This document shows, piece by piece, positions 10,779 through 18,407 of a DNA stretch of 64,000 nucleotides. The stretch is from Notospermus geniculatus (taxonomy: Eukaryota; Nemertea; Pilidiophora; Heteronemertea; Lineidae), in contig NMRB01000092.1 of NCBI GenBank assembly GCA_002633025.1, forward strand, positions 475,427 to 539,426, written 5' to 3'. Under the pieces are notes generated by a model, which ran no database searches, was not told where the DNA came from, and saw nothing but the letters and a program-made list of their open reading frames with translations. The stretch's first letter is position 1. The number at the start of each line of letters is the position of its first letter. Made by a program: the position numbers and the translations under genes.

Positions 10779-11160
10779 GTAGCTAGGATCCCCATTCCTT
10801 GGGCGGCTTGTGGTTCCCACGGTCCCACCTTCGTGATAATGGCACCCGGGTAGATTGTGAGTCGGGAAGTGTGACGGTTTTGAAAATCTTCTTACATTGT
10901 TGGCACATCTCTGTGAGTGAGGGGCACCTGTTGTCACTCTTGTTCAATGTAGCATAGAGGGCACCTCGCTGGTCCTTGTAGGTACGCCTTGCCAGATTTA
11001 ACAAAACAGCTTTGCTGTTTGAACTGAACTGAACTTACATTCTGATCGGTTTTTAAGGCGAGAAAGCCTCTTCAAATTGCATGCATACATGTAGGCCCAT
11101 GTACACCTATTTCTCATTAAAATATGAAACGACATGTATACTTTCATTCCACGTCAACAG
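10779..11160. other. putative intron upstream of exon 11161
   Basis: No gene is seen. 10795-10950 matches 24606-24720 (CCTTGGGCGGCTTGTGGTT, ACATTGTTGGCACATCTC). 11120-11160 matches 26870-26915 and ends in the acceptor TTCCACGTCAACAG. Confidence 0.5.
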
Positions 11161-11767
11161 GGTCAGTGGGAGGACACAGTACGTTACATCAAACGTTTTT
11201 GACAAAGTTCTCAGATTTATTGACCGGACTGCCTACGTGTCACTGCTATCGCCAGTCCGTTTACCAGTAGACACAATGACCATGATTTTCTACCTTAGAG
11301 TGGATTCCCGGTACAAACAAGAGAGTTGTGTTTTGGCGAAAAACTATTATGGAAATGTTTTGGTCGTAGGTGTTGTGGCTAATTTGGTGATATTTCAACC
11401 GGCAAGAATGAACAGGCGAACGGTGTATTCGGCCATGTACGTCGCTGCCACACGAAAACGAATCAATGGCTGGAATGAGGTTATTGTAACTGCGGAAGGT
11501 ATGAGCAATATGTACAATGTATCAGTTGTAGTCATTGTCAACGGGAACAGATTAGAGAATCCGATGATGACAAAAGTTTCATATTCTGTCAAGAATTCAA
11601 GAAAAATCAATATTACACTGTTTTCGATTGGCCATTTCAGGATTCGTGGGTACGAATATACCTTCACTGGTTATCTTGCCCGGTTTATGATATTAGACTC
11701 CATTCTTACCGGCAAAGATATCATTAGAAAAAAGATGTGTAAGTATGCGATAAGGGGTGAGAAATAG
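11161..11767 (+). CDS. candidate 3' exon of an unrecognised gene (unit 1 copy)
   Basis: A long open exon of about 201 codons follows the acceptor CAACAG at 11160 and ends at TAG 11765-11767. The peptide opens VSGRTQYVTSNVFDKVLRFI and continues with LSPVRLPVDTMTMIFYLRVD, then RINGWNEVIVTAEGMSNMYN and a basic end. Repeated N-x-S/T sites and beta-like hydrophobic alternation suggest an extracellular fold, but I recognise no family. The frame is also open for 80 bp upstream of the acceptor, so a longer exon is possible. Unit 2 keeps only the first 280 bp (26916-27195). The exon needs two bases from its upstream partner, so 8943-9273 cannot splice to it directly. Confidence 0.55.
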
Positions 11768-12059
11768 AGATGAGATCTGAAGCCATTTTACGTCTTCATA
11801 TAGCCAGTATCCGGCGTGATTAATAGCTCACCTGGTGAGCTATTGCGGTGGTGCAGCGTCCGTCGTCGTCGCCGTCCGTTAGGGTAGGGACACACCTAAG
11901 GGTGGGTATACACTAGAGCCGTTGCGCTGACTTATGCGGCAACGCTCGCGTCATCGCATTTGTACATGCACACACTGTATGCGATTTTTAACTGCGATAG
12001 AAGGTGCGTTTAAAGGGGAACTGACCACTTTGCCAGCCAAACTGGGCTACCTACACCTG

Positions 12060-12172
12060 GGTTTCCGCCCCAAACCAACGCCATCAAAGCCACCAGTTCA
12101 TCTTCCTCGTTCTCTTCCTCCCCGATCATTTGCATGACGACCTCGAGATCCATTGCTTCCTCGTCCATGGCT
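12060..12172 (-). pseudogene. PIF/Harbinger transposase N-terminal fragment (copy 1)
   Basis: Read on the minus strand from ATG at 12170-12172: MDEEAMDLEVVMQMI, then an acidic run and LVALMALVWGGNP, after which the piggyBac-type host interrupts it. The upstream TATATAAGAAGACG-like sequence, near 12208-12222, resembles the core promoter of the other two copies. Only the acidic leader survives here. Confidence 0.55.
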
Positions 12173-12251
12173 GTATTGGAAAAGATCACCAGAAAATTTT
12201 TCGTCTTCTTATATACTGCGTTGTAGCATACGTTACGTGTTTTTATGAAAA

Positions 12252-12375
12252 TAGGGACTTCCGGCAAAGCTCCGTATCGTCGGTCCGTATCACGTATGAC
12301 GTATCGAGCTAATGCATTTTCTATTTAAGTCATACGTCATACGGACCGACGATACGGAGCTTTGCCGGAAGTCCC
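12252..12375. repeat. near-perfect hairpin, GGGACTTCCGGCAAAGC arms
   Basis: Arms of about 45 bp (GGGACTTCCGGCAAAGCTCC to GTCGGTCCGTAT, and the inverse) are separated by about 27 bp. It is a small foldback MITE inside the piggyBac-type element. Confidence 0.8.
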
Positions 12376-12999
12376 AAATGCCTTATGATATCACTTCAGG
12401 ACTCACAATAGTTTGATTCAAAAAATCTCCACCCATTTCCGAAATAAACACCAAAATGTAATTTTCGAATTCAAATTTCCCGCTCAATTAGTGATGTCAT
12501 TCAGAGAACCATTACAATATAGTGACCATTGCAAAATGTGCTATATCTGTATCTAAGACAGCTGGACAGAATATATTTCTAATGTCAACCACGTTGCCGT
12601 GATTGAGAATCAATATGTCAGCCATGTGGGGATCTTTACACCTGAAATTCACGTGAAAAATCAGAAATAATTGAAAATACCATATTTAGAGATTTCGATA
12701 TCTTAGTCAATCATGACAGTTTGTTGAATAATAATATCCTTCCTGAGGCAGTTAGTGTTTACTTTGGACTTTTCCTCCTACATCAACACTTTGAGTCAGA
12801 AAGTGCACTTGACAGGCTCTCTAGGATAAAGATTTGGTACACTTTACAATGGATGACTGTAGAAATGGTTCTAGGAATGACGTCACTAATTGAGCGGGAA
12901 ATTTGAATTCTGAGAAATACATTTTTGTGTGTAGTTTGAACATTTGGTACAGCAAACATAGACGTTATATTTGAAGGGGTCAGTTCCTCTTTAAGCATA

Positions 13000-13490
13000 A
13001 AAACACGTAACGTATGCTACAACGCAGTATATAAGCAGACGAAAAATTTTCTGGTGATCTCTTCCAATACAGCCATGGACGAGGAAGCAATGGATCTCGA
13101 GGTCGTCATGCAAATGATCGGGGAGGAAGAGAACGAGGAAGATGAACTGGTGGCTTTGATGGCGTTGGTTTGGGGCGGAAACCCAGAGACTGTTGGCTCC
13201 ATCCCATGCTCCGCAAAAGAAACAGGAAAGGAGAATTTTTCAAGACAATTCCAGAGCTAAAAGAACATAATGACTAGATAAATGTGGCCTTCACCTTCTC
13301 AAGGCAATGCGTTGGCCTGTGCAGCGCGTTAAAAATTGGGAAATTTCCAATTCTTGCGACAACGTAAAGCGATAACGCAACCGATACCAAACGCAACGCA
13401 ACAATGTGGTCAACCCTTAGTTTTTCTATTGGTTCAATTTTTGCGACGACGCATATGCGCGAACGCATTGCGATGACGGCTCTAGTGTAT
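13000..13490. repeat. left arm of a large inverted repeat (with 14208-14700)
   Basis: It matches 14208-14700 in inverse orientation over about 490 bp. This includes a transposase first exon and a terminal block, GCGAACGCATTGCGATGACG then GCTCTAGTGTATA. The roughly 717-bp spacer holds two other elements. The arms read as two head-to-head deleted Harbinger copies. Confidence 0.8.
13054..13260 (+). pseudogene. PIF/Harbinger transposase exon-1 fragment (copy 2)
   Basis: ATG at 13075 gives MDEEAMDLEVVMQMIGEEEN, further acidic residues and LVALMALVWGG. In a shifted frame it then gives a HPMLRQRK-like motif, the counterpart of the W-V-H-P-x-x-x-x-R segment near the start of PIF/Harbinger transposases. 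TATATAAGCAG lies about 45 bp upstream of the ATG. No DDE domain follows: the sequence goes straight into the terminal inverted repeat. This is a promoter plus first-exon remnant, mobilised in trans if at all. Confidence 0.65.
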
Positions 13491-13493
13491 AGA

Positions 13494-14094
13494 TCAGTTC
13501 AAATTAGGTCGTCGTTTATGACGTCATGGCGATTTCTTGGCAACCCGCACATGCGCAGTAGCCATTTTCCTTGACAACGCGGAGGCTGGTGTGTTTACAT
13601 TGGTTTCAACGAAGGATTCCGGCAATCGGCAGCATTTTGGTGGTTCTCTTCGATATTTCTGCAGGAGAGCCCTTAATTACACTGTGAACGGGTCTGGTAA
13701 CAGTTGAGGAACGGAAAAATCACTGGTTTCCCCGCTGGTTTCCCACAGTTTGAGCGAAGAATGGGGTGAATTCGCGATCGACCGGCCACGTGCATCGCCA
13801 TTTTTGTCCATTCGGAGACCCAACCTGGGCGAATTTTTCTGTAAATCTCACCCGATTTTCATGATGGTAACGATTTTCAGGAGCACCAGGTGATTATCTC
13901 AAGGACCCACACACTTCAAAACACAAAGCTGGGCGAAAAGCCCACAGAAAACGGCAAAATGTGCGACCCATCGGCAAATCCTTCTTTGAAAACCATTAAA
14001 ACATCGACTTCCGGCTTTGACCAAGGAAAACGGCAAAATGCGCATGCACGAATTATCCTAGGCAATGACCTAATTACGAAGTTTGATCTCATCT
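13494..14094. mobile_element. TIR element in the spacer of the inverted repeat
   Basis: AGATCAGTTCAAATTAGGTC at the left is inverted, imperfectly, against GACCTAATTACGAAGTTTGA at the right. CATGCGCAGTAGCCATTTTCC and GGAAAACGGCAAAATGCGCAT form inner arms. No coding region is seen. Confidence 0.6.
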
Positions 14095-14219
14095 ATACCC
14101 ACCCTAACGCGATTCGCATGCGATAGGGCGCGTCAAACCTTTGTTTGCGTGCAGTGCGGCGGAAAATAACAAAAGGCGTTGCCGCATGCGTCAACGAATC
14201 GCGTAAGGGTGGGTATACA
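14095..14219. mobile_element. Harbinger-type palindromic MITE
   Basis: TATACCCACCCTAACGCGAT at the left is the inverse of the right end. The interior has GTGCAGTGCGGCGGAAAATA, the mark of the MITE family also found at 14844, 15134, 15276, 44739 and 60751. Confidence 0.7.
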
Positions 14220-14444
14220 CTAGAGCCGTCATCGCAATGCGTTCGCGCATATGCGTCGTCGCAAAAATTGAACCAATAGAAAAACCAAGGGTTGACCACA
14301 TTGTTGCGTTGCGTTTGGTATCGGTTGCGTTATCGCTTTACGTTGCTGCAAGAATTGGAAATTTCCCAATTTTTAACGCGCTGCACAGGCCAACGCATTG
14401 CCTTGAGAAGGTGAAAGCCACATTTTTCTAGCCATCATGTTGTT

Positions 14445-14633
14445 TTAGCTGTGGAATTGTCTCGAAAAATTCTCCTTTGCCTTTTTTCTTTGGCGGAGCA
14501 TGGGATGGACGCAACAGTCCCTTGGTTTCCGCCCCAAACCCAACGTCATCAAAGCCACCAGTTCCTCGTTCTGGTTCTCTTCCTCCTCCATCATTCGCAT
14601 GACGACCTCGAGATCCATTGCTTCCTCGTCCAT
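14445..14633 (-). pseudogene. PIF/Harbinger transposase exon-1 fragment (copy 3)
   Basis: On the minus strand from 14633: MDEEAMDLEVVMRMMEEEEN, then ELVALMTLGLG and CCVHPMLRQRKK, which is the clearest of the three WVHP-type motifs. A shifted frame continues GEFFETIPQLKQHDG. It is the mirror image of copy 2 in the other arm. The frame ends at the terminal inverted repeat with no catalytic domain. Confidence 0.7.
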
Positions 14634-14700
14634 GGCTATATTGGAAAAGGACGCCAGAAATTTTTCGTCTACTTAATACACTGCGGTCTAGCATACGTAA

Positions 14701-14840
14701 GGGTGGGTATACACTACACGCGATTCGTCCAACGCATGCGATGGTTCTTTGTTATTTCATGCCGCAATGTCTCCCAAACAAAAGCGATTCGCGCGCGATT
14801 CCAAATCGCTTGGCGAATCGCTTCTAGTGTGCACCCACCC
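14701..14840. mobile_element. Harbinger-type MITE, GGGTGGGTATACACT ends
   Basis: The ends GGGTGGGTATACACTACACG and GTGTGCACCCACCC are inverted. TAA flanks both sides (14698-14700 and 14841-14843). Confidence 0.75.
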
Positions 14841-14843
14841 TAA

Positions 14844-14982
14844 GGGTAGGGACACACCTAACGCGATTCGCATGCGATTGGGCGACGCATGCGTCAACGC
14901 AATTGTTTGCGTGCAGTGCGGCGGAAAATAACAAAGGCGTTGTCGCATGCGTCGACGAATCGCGTTACGTGTGTCTCTACCC
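14844..14982. mobile_element. Harbinger-type MITE, GGGTAGGGACACACCTAACG ends
   Basis: It is a near-complete palindrome with GTGCAGTGCGGCGGAAAATA inside. It lies immediately beside the previous MITE, sharing the TAA at 14841-14843. The right flank is TTA. Confidence 0.75.
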
Positions 14983-15133
14983 TTACGTGTTTTTATGCAT
15001 AAACGCACCTTCTATCGCAGTTAAAAATCGCATATAGTGTGTGCATCTACAGATGCGATGACGCGAGCCTTGCCGCATGCGCCGGCGCAACGGCTCTAGT
15101 GTATACGCACCCTTAGGTGTGTCCCTACCCTTA

Positions 15134-15378
15134 GGGTGGCTACACACCTAACGCGGTTCGTTGACGCATGCGACAACGCCTTTGTTATTTTCCGCCGCAC
15201 TGCACGCAAACAATTGCGTTGACGCATGCGTCGCCCAATCGCATGCGAATCGCGTTAGGTGTGTCCCTACCCTTAGGGNGACGCATGCGTCAACGCAATT
15301 GTCTGCGTGCAGTGCGGCGGAAAATAACAAAGGCGTTGCCGCATGCGTCAACGAATCGCGTTAGGTGTGTCCCTACCC
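15134..15378. mobile_element. two adjacent Harbinger-type MITE copies, inverted to one another
   Basis: 15134-15272 is a full copy with TTA on both sides (15131-15133 and 15273-15275). 15276-15378 is a copy lacking its left end, starting at the N (15279), and also closes the outermost element. The N marks an uncertain base or a collapsed assembly of these repeats. Confidence 0.7.
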
Positions 15379-15771
15379 TTAGCAGGGCACGTTTCATGAC
15401 CGCTTGGTCTATTGACCTGAAACTTTGTACATACGAGTAGGTCACATGACATATGATGCCAGGTTTCGGCCCGATTCATTTTGGCTTGGTCACTAGGTGG
15501 CCAAAACTGAAAACACAAAACGTGCAATAACTCCTGAACTACTGGCTAGATCATCTCCAAATTTTTATCATCATGGCTACATCTAATATCCATAACATAT
15601 CTAACGGGTTTTTGATTTGACGTACTTTTCAAGGTTACAGAGGTTAAAGTTCAAAATTTTGCCATTTCGTGGCACGTTTCGTGGTTATTATGATTCCCGA
15701 TCACTAAGATCAGGAACCATATTGTTTTGGGTCATGGTGCCTGTCTGTGTATCTGTGTACCTGTGTATCTG

Positions 15772-15773
<2 letters not shown>

Positions 15774-15807
<34 letters not shown>

Positions 15808-15830
15808 TGTCTGTCTGTCGCTCGGTCGGT
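15774..15830. repeat. (GT)n then (TCTG)n microsatellite
   Basis: About 17 GT units are followed by four TCTG units. Confidence 0.9.
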
Positions 15831-15839
15831 CACGCCTAA

Positions 15840-16130
15840 ATATCTCATCTCCTGCAACAGCTACAATTTTGGAAACAAATCCTACCCCTAGGTTTGTCAA
15901 CCTGGGCAATCAAATGAGCTAATCATTTTCAACCTCAGATGCCTCCATCATGATGTAATCAACAAATCGGACTTGACATTTTGTCCGTCACGCTTTTATC
16001 TGATGGCATAACTCGGCTCCTTTAACACCTAGAGCAATAGAAACAAGTTCTACCCTTAGGATTTACCTTAGGAATCGAATGAGCTGATTACTTTTAATCT
16101 GAGATGCCTCCAAAACTGAGAGACATGTTT
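15840..16130. repeat. dispersed repeat shared with 50370-50800
   Basis: Words such as CTAGAGCAATAGAAACAAGTT, GATGCCTCCATCATGATG and GAATGAGCTGATTAC are found inverted at 50370-50530 and 50765-50800. The block is internally duplicated (two ATGAGCT..ATCAT..GATGCCTCC segments). Its class is unknown and no coding region is seen. Confidence 0.6.
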
Positions 16131-16199
16131 GTCAGTGCATCCCCCATTGTCCCGTTGGGACTGAATCCGTCAATCTTTGGGGGGGGGGCGTGAAAAATA

Positions 16200-16612
16200 T
16201 TACACCGGTGTGATAGGATCTAATGCTCCCGTCTTTCTCATGTCCCCATGCATTGTTTGTCACAGGATTAAGGATCTTGGTCTCTCGAGAGTCCAATTGA
16301 ATGGTGACGCTTTTAAATCCATAAATGTATAGTGGGGGGACATGACATATCCTGGGATATTAGATTCTAGTACAGCGGCTTTAAGCTGCGTTTACCAGAC
16401 ATCCAGAATGCGGTATATGGACGCGGAATCCCCAGCGGAACGATGTGTTGTATACGAAAATGCATTCCATTTTCCGCTTCCGGGTGTCAGCTAAGCGTAG
16501 CTTTACTCGTCTAAATTATATTGGAGGAGCAATCGTGGATGGAGGGTTAACCGAAATCCCAAAGCTCCTGTGTTTTACAGAGTATCCTACCTACTCATTC
16601 TATAGGAAATTA
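16200..16612. other. start of unit 2 proper, non-coding
   Basis: 16200-16375 contains an imperfect inverted repeat (TCTAATGCTCCCGTCTTTCT, with GTCCCC and ATGTAT on either side) related in inverse orientation to 3160-3245. 16520-16612 matches 3500-3575 of unit 1 (GATGGAGGGTTAACC, TTTTACAGAGTATCCTA). No gene is seen. Confidence 0.5.
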
Positions 16613-17388
16613 GTGTATGCGCAGTTGCGGTATCTGCGTCTGCACGAAACATTGGTGTCATTTTTGATTCGACTCTATCTTTGAAAGCGCATGTGAATCA
16701 AGTGTGAAGGAAGTCGTATTTTCAACTCAGGAACCTTGGAAAACTGAGACCTTTCTTTGCACAATCATCCTTAGAACAATTAGTACATTCTTTTGCGACT
16801 TGCCACATAGATTACTGTACTCTCTTTTTCTCGGTTTACCCAAGTCACAAGTTCACCAGCTTCAGCGTATCCAGAACACTGCTGCTAGGATAGTATCAGG
16901 CAGAAGGAAATATGATCACCAGTGCTCTATGATCTTCACTGGCTTCCGGTTGACAAACGTATTGAATTTAAGACTCTAGTTCTTGTTTTCAACTGCATTC
17001 ATGGTCTTGCTCCTGCCTACCTGAGTGGGCTCGTGAAGGTTCGGGGATCTCACAGACGACTCTTCTGGCCAACTACAGCTGATGGTACCATTCACTAGAG
17101 CGGGCGTTGTCGCCGAGCGAGCTTTCTCGGTGGCAGGACCAAGACTACGGAATGAACTTCCTTCTTCGATTCGCTTGTCAGAATCCCTGGAGAGGTTTAA
17201 TAGATCGTTGAAAACACACCTTTTTCAAATTGCTTTTAATGGAATCGAATAATGTTTTAACTACTGTCTTATCCATTGTCTTAAACTGTCTTATCTATTG
17301 TCTTAGGCCCATTCTTTGTCTTAAATCATTCTTATATAAAGCGTTTAATTAGAACATTTGTAATGGTTTTACGCGTTTCAAAATATAT

Positions 17389-17420
<32 letters not shown>

Positions 17421-17475
17421 TTGTCGTTGCTGTTGCTGTTGCTGTTGTTGTTGTTGTCGTTGTTTTTGTTATTAA
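16613..17475 (+). pseudogene. L2/CR1-type LINE, reverse-transcriptase C-terminus, 5' truncated
   Basis: Broken frames give IGVIFDSTLSLKAHVNQV, YCTLFF-like and LQRIQNTAARIVSGRRKYDH, then LRNELPSSIRLSESLERFNR and a KTHLFQ end. This is the typical C-terminal string of L2/CR1 clade reverse transcriptases (LQRVQN-AAR, KYDHITP, LKTHLF). Several frameshifts are present. The 3' end runs into a (TGCTG/TGTTG)n microsatellite (about 17380-17470), the simple-repeat tail usual in this clade. Unit 1 shows the empty site near 3575-3581, since the flanks GGAAAT and CTCGCCTTTCAGG are contiguous there. Confidence 0.8.
17380..17472. repeat. (TGCTG/TGTTG)n microsatellite, LINE tail
   Basis: TGC and TGT triplets with a few interruptions directly follow the LINE 3' end. 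Confidence 0.9.
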
Positions 17476-17491
17476 ATGCCTCGCCTTTCAG

Positions 17492-17733
17492 GTGATGGGT
17501 GTCGTGTTTACTATTTATGGAGACATGAAGAGAGGACCTGGTATTTCGTGAAGATTGACGATGACGTGTTTTATCGGAAACGATACAGGACCAAGGTTCG
17601 GTCCACGGTAGAGTGCCTCTGTACATTTTCCTGTTCGTCAGTAATTAGCAGTAGGAATACTGACGTCATGTTTGATATTCAGGCAGGTACCTGCACATAT
17701 TACACGTGCATATGTGCATATGACCATGTTTAA
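17492..17733 (+). CDS. candidate 3' exon of an unrecognised gene (unit 2 copy)
   Basis: Same layout as 3590-3834: acceptor CGCCTTTCAG, phase 1 start, peptide beginning GDGCRVYYLWRHEERTWYFV, DDDVFYRKR, TKVRSTVECLCTFSCSSVIS, then a CTYYTC end, and TAA at 17731-17733. Most residues are kept relative to unit 1, with single-residue changes and a one-codon gap after SSVIS, while flanking non-coding sequence has diverged far more. This suggests selection on the peptide in both copies. The signal-peptide exon at 8943-9273 ends in the matching phase and lies 8.2 kb upstream on the same strand, so the two may belong to one gene. That join is unproven. Confidence 0.6.
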
Positions 17734-17738
17734 ATAAA
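17733..17738 (+). promoter_or_regulatory. AATAAA polyadenylation signal
   Basis: It overlaps the last base of the TAA stop, as in the unit 1 copy. Confidence 0.5.
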
Positions 17739-18296
17739 TGAACACGGTACCCAGCGATAGGAAAATATGCCAGATACCTTCAAATTTTTTTTTTTAATTT
17801 ACAGATCAAATCAGATTTGTGTGACTTACACATAGATGTATACATGTAGATCTACAATCCATAAACTTTAATGACTACAACATCAACGTTTTTAATAATG
17901 AAAATGATGATGACAAATTATCCTTTTCTGTCCCTCAATGTCGAAATATTCCCTGTTATGCCATTTCTCAAATGGTGGAATTTCTCAGATTAGGCCTACT
18001 TTTAAAAAGGTTGAAGCCTTACTCACTGAGTTCCATACTCTGGCCGCCTTGACTGAGAAAAACCCCTGTCAGCGTGCGCTACCTTGGGATCTCGGGCGGG
18101 TTTTTATCACCTCAGAGATCACCTGGGGACGTAGGATGGGTGGACTCTCAGCAGATCTGCTCATTTTACTCTTCTTGTTGAACCGACTAAACAGCTTTAT
18201 CCGATTTCCTGAATGAAGGTTTGAGAAGAGGCTTCAAATGTGTAACACTAACCTCTTGGTGTAGCCCGATAAAAAGACGTCTTGGTGTAGTTAGGT
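17739..18296. other. non-coding part of unit 2
   Basis: 17990-18260 matches 4090-4390 of unit 1 (AAGGTTGAAGCCTT, CATACTCTGGCCGCC, CCCCTGTCAGCGTGCG). Frames are not conserved. No gene is seen. Confidence 0.5.
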
Positions 18297-18407
18297 AAAG
18301 CGAATGGCTCGCGGGGTTTGTTTACATTTTTGGTGGTACCTTCCATAGAGAGTGAATCTAGCCTCCAGGCAAAGCCGTGCCTAAGCCATATGCAACACCT
18401 GTGCAAA

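Larger units (their letters stand above)
3090..11815. repeat. tandem segmental duplication, unit 1
   Basis: The unit starts at GTATCCGGCGTGATT (about 3093) and ends where the same words recur at about 11806. Matching blocks in the same order in unit 2 are: 3490-3834 to 16520-17733, 4090-4270 to 17990-18150, 4400-4470 to 20935-21000, 5025-5260 to 21308-21545, 5262-5495 to 22980-23195, 5624-5660 to 24028-24065, 9317-9345 to 24160-24190, 9680-9950 to 24360-24605, 10795-10950 to 24606-24720, and 11120-11430 to 26870-27190. Many substitutions and indels separate the copies, so the event is old. It is the backbone for the orphan exons below. Confidence 0.8.
12014..12990. mobile_element. piggyBac-type MITE, AGGGGAACTGACC termini
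   Basis: It begins AGGGGAACTGACCACTTT and ends with the inverse GGTCAGTTCCTCT. TTAA flanks it at 12010-12013 and 12991-12994. It is itself split by the insertion at about 12060-12375. A related left end occurs at 47804-47955, also beside TTAA. No transposase is seen. Confidence 0.75.
11882..15378. mobile_element. nest of PIF/Harbinger-type MITEs
   Basis: The outermost ends GGGTAGGGACACACCTA and TAGGTGTGTCCCTACCC are inverted and flanked by TTA. Inside, a second element (11900-15112) with ends GGGTGGGTATACACTAGAGC and its inverse has arms of about 110 bp (GATGCGATTTTTAACTGCG-like words). Further copies are nested within. TTA/TAA targets plus PIF/Harbinger transposase fragments place the nest in that superfamily. 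A single unread base (N) is at 15279. Confidence 0.75.
11826..16190. mobile_element. GTCGTC-rich element split by a Harbinger nest
   Basis: The left piece (11826-11880) starts with the hairpin TAGCTCACCTGGTGAGCTA and a CCGTCGTCGTCGCCGTCCGT run. The right piece (15382 onward) continues GCAGGGCACGTTTCATGACC and CTTGAAAA-like words. The element at 30600-31664, in inverse orientation, has the same run, the same GGCACGTTTC and the same GAGCTCACC-type hairpin in one block, so the two pieces were once joined. The break carries TTA on both sides (11879-11881 and 15379-15381). The right boundary near 16190 is uncertain. Confidence 0.6.

Noticed and set aside
11161-11767. Direct splice of 8943-9273 to 11161-11767 as one two-exon gene
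   Set aside because: Exon 1 leaves one base and the later exon needs two, so the join would shift the frame. An unseen middle exon would be needed.
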